Of a stretch of 64,000 nucleotides of DNA, positions 16,939-26,129 are shown one piece after another. Numbering within the stretch: the stretch's first letter is position 1; each line of letters starts with the position of its first letter. The stretch is from the NCBI GenBank assembly GCA_023436775.1, contig JAEZHW010000007.1, positions 1 to 64,000 on the forward strand, read 5' to 3'. This DNA is from Actinomycetes bacterium. GTDB taxonomy: Bacteria; Actinomycetota; Actinomycetes; Actinomycetales; Microbacteriaceae. Under the pieces are notes generated by a model. It did not search any database. It was not told the origin of the DNA and saw nothing but the letters and a program-made list of their open reading frames with translations. The position numbers and the translations under genes are program-made.

Positions 16939-18054
16939 ATGGCCACCTCCAATCCCATTGACGGATTCACCGTTGTTATCCCCGCTGGCGGTGTAGGTTC
17001 CCGGCTCTGGCCGCTCTCGCGGACCAAGGCGCCGAAGTTCCTGTTGGACCTGACTGGGGTAGGACAGAGCCTGCTCTGCCAGACCTGGGACCGCCTGGTT
17101 CCACTGGCCGGACCAGACCGGATCATGGTGGTGACCGGTCGCGACCACCGCGCCGCAGTAATGGGCCAACTGCCGGATCTCAACGAGTTCAACGTGCTCG
17201 TGGAGTCGAGCCCCCGCGATTCCACTGCGGCGATCGGCCTGGCCGCCGCCGTGCTGGAGCGCCGCCAGCCGGGCATGATCCTTGGCTCATTTGCCGCAGA
17301 CCATGTCATTGAGGGTCAAGAAGCATTCGAGCACGCGGTCCGTGCCGCGGTCGAAGCGGCCCGCACCGGCAAGATCGTGACCATCGGCATCCGTCCCACC
17401 GAGCCGGCCACCGGATTCGGGTATATCCACGCTGGCGAGCCGCTCGGCCCGGACACCCCGGACGCGCTCACGGTGGAGCGCTTCGTTGAGAAGCCGGACC
17501 AGGAGACCGCTGAGGAGTATCTCGCGGACGGCGGGTACCTCTGGAATGCCGGCATGTTCATCGCCAAGGCGAGCGTCATCCTCGACTTCATCCGCGCCTA
17601 CAACCCCAGCCTGCACGCCGGCCTGATGCGCATTGCTGAAGCCTGGGACACCCCGACCCGATCCAGCGTGGTGCACCGCGAGTGGCCGCGTATTGGCAAG
17701 ATCGCCATTGACTACTCCGTCGCCGAGCCCGCCGCCGAGCAGGGCCAGATGGCGGTGATCCCGGGCGCCTTCTCGTGGGACGACGTGGGCGACTTCGCCT
17801 CGCTGGCGCGCCTGCGTACCGGTGGACGTGAGGGGGACCTCGCGATCCTGGGTGAAGATGCTCGCGTGTTGACCGAACTGGCCAGCGGCATGGTCGCCTC
17901 GGAGACCGGTCGCTTAGTTGCGGTCGTCGGCATTGACAATATCGTCGTGGTGGATACCAAGGACGCGCTGCTGGTCACCACGGTGGAGCACGCGCAGCGG
18001 GTGAAGAAGCTCGTCGAGGCGCTGCGCAATAGCGGTGACGGCGACGTCCTCTAG
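16939..18054 (+). CDS. manC: mannose-1-phosphate guanylyltransferase
   Basis: This 371-residue enzyme makes GDP-mannose from mannose 1-phosphate and GTP. It has the nucleotidyltransferase motif VVIPAGGVGSRLWPLSR, FLLDLTG, the sugar-phosphate motif FVEKPD, YLWNAGMF, and DYSVAEPA followed by FSWDDVGDF. There is no fused isomerase domain, in keeping with the separate manA at 58.8 kb. The start MATSNPIDGFT follows a -10 element by 7 bases; a longer frame from 16903 is not supported. GDP-mannose probably feeds the DPM-like transferase and the glycan locus. Confidence 0.93.
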   Translation: MATSNPIDGFTVVIPAGGVGSRLWPLSRTKAPKFLLDLTGVGQSLLCQTWDRLVPLAGPDRIMVVTGRDHRAAVMGQLPDLNEFNVLVESSPRDSTAAIGLAAAVLERRQPGMILGSFAADHVIEGQEAFEHAVRAAVEAARTGKIVTIGIRPTEPATGFGYIHAGEPLGPDTPDALTVERFVEKPDQETAEEYLADGGYLWNAGMFIAKASVILDFIRAYNPSLHAGLMRIAEAWDTPTRSSVVHREWPRIGKIAIDYSVAEPAAEQGQMAVIPGAFSWDDVGDFASLARLRTGGREGDLAILGEDARVLTELASGMVASETGRLVAVVGIDNIVVVDTKDALLVTTVEHAQRVKKLVEALRNSGDGDVL

Positions 18055-18122
18055 CCAACGCCGTCGCACGGGATCGCAGCCTTCGCAGCATGCTCTCGGG
18101 AATCGGCCTGCGGCCGAGCCCG

Positions 18123-18128
18123 TACACT
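18123..18128 (+). promoter_or_regulatory. add -10 element, leaderless start
   Basis: TACACT is followed after 6 bases by the add ATG. No ribosome site precedes it. Confidence 0.5.
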
Positions 18129-18134
18129 CATGGC

Positions 18135-19253
18135 ATGACCTTGCTGCTGGATGAGGACGCCCTGCGCGCCCTGCCGAAGATTGCTCTGCACGACCACCTC
18201 GACGGCGGACTGCGCCCCGGAACGGTGCTGGAATTGGCCCGCGAGGCTGGCGTCGAACTGCCGGCCGAGGACGAGTCGGGCCTGGCCACCTGGTTCGCCG
18301 AGACCAGCGACTCGGGCAGCCTGGTCGAATACCTCAAGACCTTCGACCTCACCGTGGCGGTGATGCAGACCGAGGCGGCACTGCGTCGGGTCGCCCGTGA
18401 GGCGGTGCTCGATCTCGCCGCCGATGGTGTGATCTACGCGGAGCTGCGCTGGGCGCCGGAGCAGCACCTCGCCGGCGGCCTGACGCTGGACGAGGCAGTG
18501 ATTGCCGTCACCGATGGTCTGGCCGAGGGCGTTGCGGCGGCGGCCGCGCAAGGCTCGTCAATCGCCGTCGGTCAACTGCTGACTGCCATGCGTCACGCCG
18601 ACCGCGGCCTCGAGATTGCCGAACTCACGGTGCGCCACTACGACCCGGATGGCGTGGGCGGCGTGGTCGGTTTCGACATCGCGGGCGCCGAGCTGGGCTT
18701 CCCGCCGAGCAAGCACAAGGCTGCGTTCGATCACTTGGCCGAGGAGCTGGTGCCCACCACGATTCACGCGGGCGAGGCCGACGGCATCGACAGCATTCGC
18801 GACGCGCTGGTCGCCGGTCGCGCGCTGCGCATCGGACACGGCGTGCGCCTCGCCGAGGACATCCGCAACGAGGGTGAGGACGACACCGAGATCGAGGTCT
18901 CGCTCGGCCCGGTGGCCGACTGGATCCGCGATCGCGGCATCGCGCTCGAGGTCTGCCCCTCGTCGAACTTCCAGACCGGCGCCGTCGACAGTGCCGAGGG
19001 CCTGGCCGGGCACCCCTTCGACCTGCTCTACCAGTTGGGGTTCCGCGTTACCGTCAGCAGCGACAACCGCCTGATGAGCCGCACCTCGCTGTCGCGGGAA
19101 CTGGCGCTGCTGGCCGACACCTTCGGCTACGAGCTTGACGACATCGCCCAGTTCCAGTTGAACGCTGCCGAGGCCGCTTTCCAGCCCCGCGAGGTGCGCG
19201 ACCTGCTGGTCGAACGCATCCACGAGGCCTACGCGGCTGCCGCCGCGGAGTAG
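18135..19253 (+). CDS. add: adenosine deaminase
   Basis: This 372-residue metal-dependent hydrolase converts adenosine to inosine in purine salvage. Motifs are the metal-binding ALHDHLDGGLRPG at the N-terminus, TTIHAGEADGIDSI with catalytic Glu, RIGHGVRLAED, EVCPSSNFQTG and VTVSSDNRLMSRTSL, with the metal Asp in an actinobacterial variant of the usual DDP. Convergent with the phosphohexomutase gene and near the purine nucleoside phosphorylase gene, it completes a route from adenosine via inosine to hypoxanthine plus ribose 1-phosphate. Confidence 0.93.
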   Translation: MTLLLDEDALRALPKIALHDHLDGGLRPGTVLELAREAGVELPAEDESGLATWFAETSDSGSLVEYLKTFDLTVAVMQTEAALRRVAREAVLDLAADGVIYAELRWAPEQHLAGGLTLDEAVIAVTDGLAEGVAAAAAQGSSIAVGQLLTAMRHADRGLEIAELTVRHYDPDGVGGVVGFDIAGAELGFPPSKHKAAFDHLAEELVPTTIHAGEADGIDSIRDALVAGRALRIGHGVRLAEDIRNEGEDDTEIEVSLGPVADWIRDRGIALEVCPSSNFQTGAVDSAEGLAGHPFDLLYQLGFRVTVSSDNRLMSRTSLSRELALLADTFGYELDDIAQFQLNAAEAAFQPREVRDLLVERIHEAYAAAAAE

Positions 19254-19265
19254 CCAGACTGCGCG

Positions 19266-19298
19266 GACGGGCCGGGTTGCGATCGCACCCGGCCCGTC
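19266..19298. terminator. bidirectional terminator, 12-bp stem
   Basis: GACGGGCCGGGT pairs perfectly with ACCCGGCCCGTC around a TGCGATCGC loop, between the convergent add and phosphohexomutase genes. Confidence 0.8.
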
Positions 19299-19305
19299 TG
19301 CATTC

Positions 19306-21015
19306 CTAGGACGCTTCGCTTGCCGCGAGCACGTCCTCGGCGATCCGCAGCGCTAGGTCGGGCAGCGGCACCGCGGTATCTTCGGGGTTCGGACCGCGGT
19401 CCAGATAGACTTTGAGCTTCGGCTCGGTGCCACTCGGCCGCAACTGCACCCGGGTGCCATCCGCCAGGACGTAGCGCAGGATGTTCACGCCACCGCCGAT
19501 GCGGTCCGTGTCGACGCTCAGATCGACCGCGGACTCGATGGCCAGTCCGCCCAGGCTGGCTGGCGGGGTGGCTCGCAGCGCGGCCATGGCGGCGCCGATC
19601 TGCGGCACCGGCAGGCGCAGCGAGTGCTGGTGCGAGCTGAAGCGGCCGAATCGCGCCGCGAATTCGGCTCGGTGCTCCTCCAGGGTCTTGCCCTGCGCGT
19701 GCAGGCGCGCGAACAGGCCGAGCGCGATGACCGCGGCCGAGATGCCGTCCTTGTCGCTGAGGTTGTGCGGGTCGACCAGGTAGCCGAGCGCCTCCTCGTA
19801 GCCGAAGACCAGGTTCGGCACCCGGCCGATCCACTTGAACCCGGTCGGGGTCTCGGCGAAGTCGAGCCCGTATTCGGCTGCGATGGTCGCTAGTGCCGGA
19901 GACGAGACCAGGGTGGTCGCCATCGTGCCGGTGCGGCCGGTCGCGCGCAGCTGCTCGGCAATCTCCCACGCCAGCAGCGTGCCGAGCTCGTTGCCGGTCA
20001 GACGCTCCCAGCCCGCGGCACCGCGCACCGCGACGGCGAGTCGGTCGGCGTCTGGGTCGTGGGCCAGGATGAGGTCGGCCCCGTTCGCATCCGCGGTGGT
20101 CATGGCGAGGTCCAGCGCGCCCGCCTCTTCGGGGTTCGGGAAGGCCACGGTTGGGAAGTCGGGGTCCGGTTGCATTTGCTCGGCGACCAGGATCGGCGGC
20201 CGGGCTCCGACGGTCTCAAGCACGTGCAGGAAGATCGCGCCACCCACACCATGCAGCGGCGTGTAGACCCAGGCCGGCAGGCCGCGCAGATCCATCGGCG
20301 ACATACCGTCAGGCAGCGCCAAACTGGCGGTGGTGCTGATGTAGCCATAGACCAGCGAGTCGGCTGCGCGCTGGAATTCCTTGCTGCGCGGGGCCCCGTC
20401 CAGGGGGCGCGTTGCCGCCTCGGCGATGCAGGCAGCGATCTCGGCGTCCACCGGTGGCACGATCTGAGCGCCGCCGCTCTCACCGCCCAGGTAGACCTTG
20501 TACCCGTTGTCGGCGGCCGGGTTATGCGAGGCGGTGACCATGATGCCGGCCGTCACCCCGAGCGAGCGCACCGACTGTGCGAGCACGGGCGTGGGCAGGG
20601 CGGCCGGCAGGAGCGTCACCTCGATTCCGGCGCCAGCCAAGAGTTCGGCGCTGTCGAGGGCGAACTGGTGCGAGTTCTTGCGGGCGTCGTAACCGATCAC
20701 GACACTGGGGGTGGAGCGGATCGGCTGCGCGGCGACGTGCTGGTGCAGCCAGGCGGCGAGGCCGAGGGCGGCTTGGCCGACCACGACTCGGTTCATCCGG
20801 CGTGGGCCAGCACCGAGCGCGGCGCGCAGTCCGGCCGTGCCGAACGTGAGGCGGCCCGCGAAGCGATCCTGCAGGTCGGCAATCGCGCCCGGCTCGCCCG
20901 CGTCAGCCTGCTGCAGCAGCGCGTCGAGCTCAGCGCGGGTTTCCGGGTCCGGGTCTTGCGCGATCCAGGCGAGCGCCGCTTCGCGCAGGGCTGGATCGAG
21001 GCTCGCCTCGCTCAC
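19306..21015 (-). CDS. pmmB: phosphomannomutase/phosphoglucomutase family phosphohexomutase
   Basis: This 569-residue alpha-D-phosphohexomutase interconverts hexose or pentose 1- and 6(5)-phosphates. It has TFGTAGLRAALGAGP near residue 57, the phosphoserine loop TASHNPAADNGYKVY, the Mg loop AHDPDADRLAV, the sugar-specificity region GFKWIG and the phosphate-binding RPSGTEPKLKVYLD near the C-terminus. Adjacency to the nucleoside phosphorylase gene (ATGA overlap) makes phosphopentomutase activity on ribose 1-phosphate possible besides mannose or glucose phosphates. The gene order resembles deoD-pmmB of Mycobacterium tuberculosis. Confidence 0.9.
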   Translation of the reverse strand: MSEASLDPALREAALAWIAQDPDPETRAELDALLQQADAGEPGAIADLQDRFAGRLTFGTAGLRAALGAGPRRMNRVVVGQAALGLAAWLHQHVAAQPIRSTPSVVIGYDARKNSHQFALDSAELLAGAGIEVTLLPAALPTPVLAQSVRSLGVTAGIMVTASHNPAADNGYKVYLGGESGGAQIVPPVDAEIAACIAEAATRPLDGAPRSKEFQRAADSLVYGYISTTASLALPDGMSPMDLRGLPAWVYTPLHGVGGAIFLHVLETVGARPPILVAEQMQPDPDFPTVAFPNPEEAGALDLAMTTADANGADLILAHDPDADRLAVAVRGAAGWERLTGNELGTLLAWEIAEQLRATGRTGTMATTLVSSPALATIAAEYGLDFAETPTGFKWIGRVPNLVFGYEEALGYLVDPHNLSDKDGISAAVIALGLFARLHAQGKTLEEHRAEFAARFGRFSSHQHSLRLPVPQIGAAMAALRATPPASLGGLAIESAVDLSVDTDRIGGGVNILRYVLADGTRVQLRPSGTEPKLKVYLDRGPNPEDTAVPLPDLALRIAEDVLAASEAS

Positions 21016-21860
21016 GCCACGCTCCGGTGCACGATCTGGGCCAGCAACTGGCTGATCCGGTCCTGTGCCTCGCGGCCGGCCGCGATCACTTCCTCGTGAC
21101 TGAGTGCCTCGCCGGTGATGCCCGCGGCGAGGTTCGTCACCAGGCTGAGGCCCAGGACCTCCATACCGGCGGCGCGAGCCGCAATCGCCTCCAGCACTGT
21201 CGACATGCCGACGAGGTCCACACCCAGCGTGCGCAGCGCACGGATCTCGGCCGGCGTCTCGTAGTGCGGTCCCGGAAGTTGCACGTAGACGCCTTCGGCG
21301 AGGGTGGGATCTACTTCGTGGGCGATCGCGCGCAACCGCGACGAGTACAGGTCAGTCAAGTCCACGAAGGTGGCGCCCTCCAGCGGGGAGCGCGCAGTCC
21401 CGTTCACGTGGTCGGCGATCAGTACCGGCTGCCCCGGCGCGTAGGCGGGGTTGAGGCCGCCGGCACCATTGGTGAGCACCAGCAGCTGGGCGCCATAGGC
21501 GGCGGCGGTGCGGACGCCGTGCACGACGGCACGGACGCCATGGCCCTCGTACAGATGGGTGCGCGCCCCGATGACGAGGGCGTGCTTGCCGGTGGGCAGG
21601 CGCAGCACGGTGAGGGTGCCGACATGGCCGGGAACGGCGGAGGCGCGGAAGCCCGGCACCTCGGTGGCGGGCACGGTGGCCACCACGTCGCCGATCAGTC
21701 CGGCGGCAGCACCCCAGCCGCTGCCGAGCACGAGGGCGAGGTCGATGTGGTCAACGCCGCTGGCGGTGCGCAGTGCGGCGGCGGCAGCCCGCCCCAGCTC
21801 CTGTGGGTCCGGGGCAGCGGCCGAGGAATCATCACGGGCATCGTGCGCAAGCGGAAGCAT
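21012..21860 (-). CDS. punA: purine-nucleoside phosphorylase
   Basis: This 282-residue trimeric-type (PNP/MTAP class) phosphorylase splits inosine and guanosine to base and ribose 1-phosphate. Signatures are ALVLGSGWGAAAG (phosphate-binding loop), TNGAGGLNP, LPGPHYETPAEIRAL and LVGMSTVLEAIAAR, and VTNLAAGI. The first 20 residues are Asp/Ala/Ser-rich and extend beyond the catalytic fold. The start lies 6 bases after TACCAT, and the stop overlaps the mutase start. It is also called deoD in mycobacteria. Confidence 0.93.
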   Translation of the reverse strand: MLPLAHDARDDSSAAAPDPQELGRAAAAALRTASGVDHIDLALVLGSGWGAAAGLIGDVVATVPATEVPGFRASAVPGHVGTLTVLRLPTGKHALVIGARTHLYEGHGVRAVVHGVRTAAAYGAQLLVLTNGAGGLNPAYAPGQPVLIADHVNGTARSPLEGATFVDLTDLYSSRLRAIAHEVDPTLAEGVYVQLPGPHYETPAEIRALRTLGVDLVGMSTVLEAIAARAAGMEVLGLSLVTNLAAGITGEALSHEEVIAAGREAQDRISQLLAQIVHRSVA

Positions 21861-21866
21861 TTTCCC

Positions 21867-21872
21867 ATGGTA
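21867..21872 (-). promoter_or_regulatory. punA -10 element, leaderless start
   Basis: TACCAT on the minus strand lies 6 bases before the punA ATG, with no ribosome site. Confidence 0.5.
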
Positions 21873-21989
21873 CGCGGCAGCGAGTGGGGTGCGTCGAGGG
21901 TGGCTCGCGCCCCGCGATGGCCCGACCTGAACCTGAGTGTCGAGTCCTGTTCATTTGTTCCCTCGGGAAACGGGCCTGAGAATAGAGGC

Positions 21990-23417
21990 ATGGCATCCGC
22001 ATTCGTCCGCAATCACCGGCTCGCAGTCATCGGCGGCGGTCCCGGTGGGTACGAGGCAGCGCTCGCCGGTGCCCAGCTCGGCGCCGAGGTCACCCTGATC
22101 GAGCGCGAGGGTGTTGGCGGCTCTGCGGTGCTCACCGATGTGGTGCCCTCCAAGAGCCTGATCGCGACTGCTGAGGCTACCCGCGCTATCGGCGAGGCCG
22201 CCGACCTGGGCGTGCAGTTCTTCATCCGCTCGGAGTCCTCCGACCGGCCCCGTCGACCCGATGTCGCCATCGACCTGGCGGCGGTGAACCGCCGACTCCT
22301 CGCGCTGGCCCGGCAGCAGTCCGAGGACATGAAGGCCAACCTGGTCAAGGCTGGCGTGCAGGTCGTGGCCGGTTCCGGTCGTCTGGACGGCCCGCGCAAG
22401 GTCGTGCTCTCTGCTGGCGGGAAGGACTTTGATGAGCTTGACGTGGACACCGTGGTGGTTGCCGTCGGCGCGCGTCCCCGGGTACTCGAGAGCGCTCAGC
22501 CTGATGGCGAACGCATCCTGACCTGGACCCAGCTCTACGGGTTGAAGTCGGTGCCGGAGCACCTGATCGTGGTTGGTTCCGGTGTGACCGGAGCCGAGTT
22601 CGCCTCGGCATATACGCTGTTGGGCGCGAAAGTGACCCTGATTTCCTCGCGCGAGCAGGTGCTGCCGGGTGAGGACGCGGATGCGGCTGCCGTGCTCGAG
22701 GCGGTGTTCCGCCGCAACGGCATGACCGTACTCGCGAAGTCGCGCGCCGAGTCGGTCGTCCGCGACGGGGATGTGGTTCGCGTCACGCTGGCAGACGGCC
22801 GCGTGGTCGAGGGCAGCCACTGTCTGATGGCCGTGGGTTCGATCCCGAACACGTCCGACATCGGCCTCGCCGAGGCGGGGGTGCAGATGACTGAATCCGG
22901 TCACATTCGCGTGAACCGCGTCGCTCGCACCTCCGTGCCGAACGTCTATGGCGTCGGTGACTGCTCCGACTTCCTGCCGCTGGCCTCGGTGGCCTCCATG
23001 CAGGGCCGCACTGCGGTGTATCACGCACTCGGTGATGCGGTTACCCCGACCGAGCTGCGCAACATCACCTCGAACATCTTCACCCAGCCTGAGATCGCCA
23101 CCGTCGGCTGGAGCCAGCGCCAGATCGAGGAGGGTCTGGCGCAGGGTGAGATCTATAAGCTGCCGCTGGCTTCGAACCCGCGCGCGAAGATGCTGGGGCT
23201 GCGAGACGGTTTCGTGAAGCTCTTCGCTCGGACCGGCTCGGGCACCGTGATCGGCGGTGTGATCGTCGCACCGCGCGCCTCAGAACTGATCTTCCCGCTG
23301 GCCCTGGCCGTGGAACACCGCCTCACGGTGGACCAGCTCGCATCCGCCTACTCGGTGTACCCATCGCTGACCGGCAGCATCACGGATGCCGCCCGCGCGA
23401 TGCACATCGTCTCGTAG
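21990..23417 (+). CDS. LpdA-type FAD-containing NAD(P)H quinone dehydrogenase
   Basis: This 475-residue pyridine-nucleotide-disulfide oxidoreductase-fold protein lacks the redox disulfide: the usual GGTCLNVGCIPSK is GGSAVLTDVVPSK, with Ala and Val in place of both Cys. The C-terminal His-Glu pair is also missing (SVYPSLTGS). FAD motif VIGGGPGGYEAA, NAD motif VVGSGVTGAEFASAY and the second FAD motif VYGVGDCSD are intact. This pattern matches M. tuberculosis LpdA (Rv3303c), a quinone-reducing NAD(P)H dehydrogenase. A TTGTTC/GAGAAT pair with 17-base spacing ends 6 bases before the ATG, another possible leaderless start. Confidence 0.88.
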   Translation: MASAFVRNHRLAVIGGGPGGYEAALAGAQLGAEVTLIEREGVGGSAVLTDVVPSKSLIATAEATRAIGEAADLGVQFFIRSESSDRPRRPDVAIDLAAVNRRLLALARQQSEDMKANLVKAGVQVVAGSGRLDGPRKVVLSAGGKDFDELDVDTVVVAVGARPRVLESAQPDGERILTWTQLYGLKSVPEHLIVVGSGVTGAEFASAYTLLGAKVTLISSREQVLPGEDADAAAVLEAVFRRNGMTVLAKSRAESVVRDGDVVRVTLADGRVVEGSHCLMAVGSIPNTSDIGLAEAGVQMTESGHIRVNRVARTSVPNVYGVGDCSDFLPLASVASMQGRTAVYHALGDAVTPTELRNITSNIFTQPEIATVGWSQRQIEEGLAQGEIYKLPLASNPRAKMLGLRDGFVKLFARTGSGTVIGGVIVAPRASELIFPLALAVEHRLTVDQLASAYSVYPSLTGSITDAARAMHIVS

Positions 23418-23437
23418 CAGCGCCCCGACCACACGAC

Positions 23438-23466
23438 AGCGCCGCCTCCCTGCGGGAAGCGGCGCT
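23438..23466. terminator. bidirectional terminator
   Basis: AGCGCCGC pairs with GCGGCGCT, and the interior TCCC/GGGA continues the helix across one mismatch. It lies between the convergent lpdA-like and accA3 genes. Confidence 0.8.
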
Positions 23467-23483
23467 ATGTCGTTCTGTGCGGC

Positions 23484-25250
23484 CTACTCGTCGACGATTT
23501 CGAGCAGCACGGTGCCGGACGCAACCGTGGCGCCGATCGGTGCGTTGACGATCTTGACGACGCCGTCGCGGTGAGCGCTGATCGGCTGCTCCATCTTCAT
23601 CGCCTCGAGCACGATCACCAGGTCGCCCTTGACCACGCGGCTGCCGTCCTCGACGGCGACCTTCACGATGGTGGCCTGCATCGGGGCCTTGACCGTGTTG
23701 CCGGTGTTGCCCTCGACGTGGGCGCCGCTGGAGCTGCGCTTCGGGGCCGGGGCGAGGGTGCGCGCGCCGACCGGGGTCGGCAGCAACTTCTCGGGCAGGC
23801 TCACTTCCAGACGACGGCCGTCCACCTCGACGGTGACGCGGTTGCGCGGAGCGACCGGGCCCAGGTCCTCGGCCTCACCGCTCCAGGGCTCGATCTCGTT
23901 GACGAACTCGGTTTCGATCCAGCGGGTGTGCACCTGGAAGTTGCCGTCCTCGGCAACGAAGGCCGGGTCGTTGACAATGGCGCGGTGGAAGGGCAGCACG
24001 GTCGGCAGACCAGCGACCTCGAACTCACCGAGGGCGCGACGGGCGCGCTGCAGCGCCTCGGCGCGGTTCTTGCCGGTCACGATCAGCTTGGCCAGCAGCG
24101 AGTCGAAGGCACCCGAGACGCTGTCGCCCTGGGTCACGCCCGAGTCCAAGCGCAGGCCCGGACCGCCGAAGGTCTTGAACACGTGGATCGGGCCGGGGGC
24201 CGGCAGGAAGTTGCGGCCCGGGTCCTCGCCGTTGATGCGGAACTCGATCGAGTGGCCGGAGACCACCGGGTCGTCGTAGCCGATCTCCTCGCCCTCGGCG
24301 AGGCGGAACTGCTCGCGAACGAGGTCGAGGCCGGTGACCTCTTCGGACACCGGGTGCTCCACCTGCAGGCGGGTGTTCACCTCGAGGAAGGAGATGGTGC
24401 CGTCCTGACCGATCAGGAACTCGCAGGTGCCAGCGCCGATGTAGCCGACCTCCTTGAGGATGGCCTTCGAGGCGCGGTACAGCTCGGCAACCTGCTCATC
24501 GGTGAGGAACGGGGCCGGGGCTTCTTCGACGAGCTTCTGGTGGCGACGCTGCAGCGAGCAGTCGCGGGTGGAGACCACGACCACGTTGCCGTGGGCGTCG
24601 GCCAGGCACTGGGTTTCGACGTGGCGCGGGCGGTCCAGGTACTTCTCGACGAAGCATTCGCCGCGACCGAAGGCCGCAACCGCCTCGCGGGTGGCCGATT
24701 CGAACAGCTCGGCAACTTCGGCTTCTTCGCGGGCCACCTTCAGGCCGCGACCGCCACCACCGTAGGCGGCCTTGATCGCCACCGGCAGGCCGTACTGGGC
24801 CACGAAGTCGAGCACCTCGGAGGCGTCCTTGACCGGGTTCAGCGTGCCCGGCGCCAGCGGGGCGCCGACCTTCTCGGCCACGTGGCGGGCCGAGACCTTG
24901 TCGCCGAGGCGTTCGATCGCCTCGGGCGAGGGGCCGATCCAGATCAGGCCGGCGTCAATGACCGCGCGGGCGAAGTCCGCGTTCTCGGCCAGGAAGCCGT
25001 AGCCCGGGTGCACCGCGTTCGCGCCGGAGCGTCGAGCAACCGCGAGCAGCTTCTCGACCACGAGGTAGGTTTCGGCACTGGTGGTACCGTGCAGCGCGTA
25101 CGCCTCGTCGGCGAGGCGAACGTGCAGGGCATCCCGGTCCTGATCGGCGTACACGGCCACGGACTGCAGGCCAGCGTCTCGAGCGGCACGGATGATGCGG
25201 ACGGCGATCTCGCCTCGGTTGGCGATGAGGACCTTCGTAATGCGCGACAT
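23484..25250 (-). CDS. accA3: acyl-CoA carboxylase alpha subunit (biotin carboxylase + BCCP)
   Basis: This 588-residue subunit carries biotin carboxylase (about residues 1-450) and a C-terminal biotinyl domain. It has KVLIANRGEIAVRIIRAAR, YGFLAENADFA, the glycine loop AAYGGGGRGLKVA, FLEVNTRLQVEHPVSEEVTG and the biotin-accepting lysine in EAMKMEQP. It pairs with AccD-type beta subunits to make malonyl-CoA and methylmalonyl-CoA. Here it is separated by 6 kb from accE/accD5. A TAGGCT hexamer (25260-25265, minus) 9 bases before the ATG suggests a nearly leaderless mRNA. Confidence 0.95.
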   Translation of the reverse strand: MSRITKVLIANRGEIAVRIIRAARDAGLQSVAVYADQDRDALHVRLADEAYALHGTTSAETYLVVEKLLAVARRSGANAVHPGYGFLAENADFARAVIDAGLIWIGPSPEAIERLGDKVSARHVAEKVGAPLAPGTLNPVKDASEVLDFVAQYGLPVAIKAAYGGGGRGLKVAREEAEVAELFESATREAVAAFGRGECFVEKYLDRPRHVETQCLADAHGNVVVVSTRDCSLQRRHQKLVEEAPAPFLTDEQVAELYRASKAILKEVGYIGAGTCEFLIGQDGTISFLEVNTRLQVEHPVSEEVTGLDLVREQFRLAEGEEIGYDDPVVSGHSIEFRINGEDPGRNFLPAPGPIHVFKTFGGPGLRLDSGVTQGDSVSGAFDSLLAKLIVTGKNRAEALQRARRALGEFEVAGLPTVLPFHRAIVNDPAFVAEDGNFQVHTRWIETEFVNEIEPWSGEAEDLGPVAPRNRVTVEVDGRRLEVSLPEKLLPTPVGARTLAPAPKRSSSGAHVEGNTGNTVKAPMQATIVKVAVEDGSRVVKGDLVIVLEAMKMEQPISAHRDGVVKIVNAPIGATVASGTVLLEIVDE

Positions 25251-25365
25251 GATGCCCCAAGCCTATTGCTCGGGCGCAGTTCGAACGCGGGGATGGGTGA
25301 CAAAAAGCGCGCGAGTCGCCTTGTCGGGTTCTACAACGGCCGCGCCGGCCTGATCCGGCGTGGCG

Positions 25366-26055
25366 TCAGTGCCCAGCGCGGTTCCACAGCGAGGTCCACG
25401 GCACGCCGAGCGCCCGCACGAGGCGCCGGATTGCCGGCAGAGACACTCCGATCACCGTGCTGGGATCGCCCTCGATCCGCTCAATGAACGGCCCGCCGAG
25501 GCTGTCAATGGTGAATGCCCCAGCAACCGCGAGCGGCTCGCCGCTGGCGAGGTAGTCCTCAATCTCGGCCTCATCCAGATCGGCGACGAAGTGCACCGTC
25601 GCCTGGGTTGCGACCCCGACCCCGAGTAGATCGCCCACCATTCCCGACCGGATGCCGTCCGGCAGTGTTGCGGGGCGCTGCGGGTCCTTGCGAGCGTCCA
25701 CCAGCCAATGGCCGGAATGCAGGACTCCGGCCTGGCCGCGCTGGGCGAGCCAGCGCTCGCGGGCGCGCTCGATCGTGTGCGGCTTGCCGTGGATGACGCC
25801 GCCGATCTCGAAGGCGGAGTCGCCGCCGAGCACCAGGCCGTCCAGGTTGGGCACCGAGGCGGCGACCGCCTCGGCCTTCAATCGCGCCAGGTGCTGCACG
25901 AGTTCCTGGGCGGCCACCGCCCGGCCAAGGCGGGCTTCCTCCGCCGCCACTGCGGCGTCCTCATCGACGCCGGGCGAGTACGGCACCGGTTCGATGCCCG
26001 CTGCACGCAGCGTTGCCAGTCGGGCCGGGGAGGTGGAAGCCAGGTAGAGCCGCAT
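25366..26055 (-). CDS. maf: Maf-family nucleoside triphosphate pyrophosphatase
   Basis: This 229-residue Maf/Ham1-like protein hydrolyses non-canonical or modified nucleoside triphosphates to monophosphates. It opens with the typical RLYLASTSPARLATLRAAG and contains GGDSAFEIGGVIHGKP and the C-terminal GDPSTVIGVSLPAIRRL. The ATG at 26055 (MRLYLASTSP) fits the family and lies 7 bases after TACGAT; the ATG 9 bases upstream is an annotation alternative. A maf gene beside the acyl-CoA carboxylase genes is also found in mycobacteria. Confidence 0.9.
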   Translation of the reverse strand: MRLYLASTSPARLATLRAAGIEPVPYSPGVDEDAAVAAEEARLGRAVAAQELVQHLARLKAEAVAASVPNLDGLVLGGDSAFEIGGVIHGKPHTIERARERWLAQRGQAGVLHSGHWLVDARKDPQRPATLPDGIRSGMVGDLLGVGVATQATVHFVADLDEAEIEDYLASGEPLAVAGAFTIDSLGGPFIERIEGDPSTVIGVSLPAIRRLVRALGVPWTSLWNRAGH

Positions 26056-26062
26056 GCTGGTC

Positions 26063-26068
26063 ATCGTA
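26063..26068 (-). promoter_or_regulatory. maf -10 element, leaderless start
   Basis: TACGAT on the minus strand is followed after 7 bases by the second ATG of the frame. This supports the shorter Maf protein. Confidence 0.5.
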
Positions 26069-26129
26069 GTCGCGGCGGCGTGCCTGCTCGCGGGGGTTTG
26101 TGCAGCCGAGATAGGGGAGGATGGAGGGC

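Noticed and set aside
23571..25487. A 638-codon plus-strand frame across accA3
   Set aside because: Complete overlap with AccA3, no motif and atypical composition; a codon-bias artefact.
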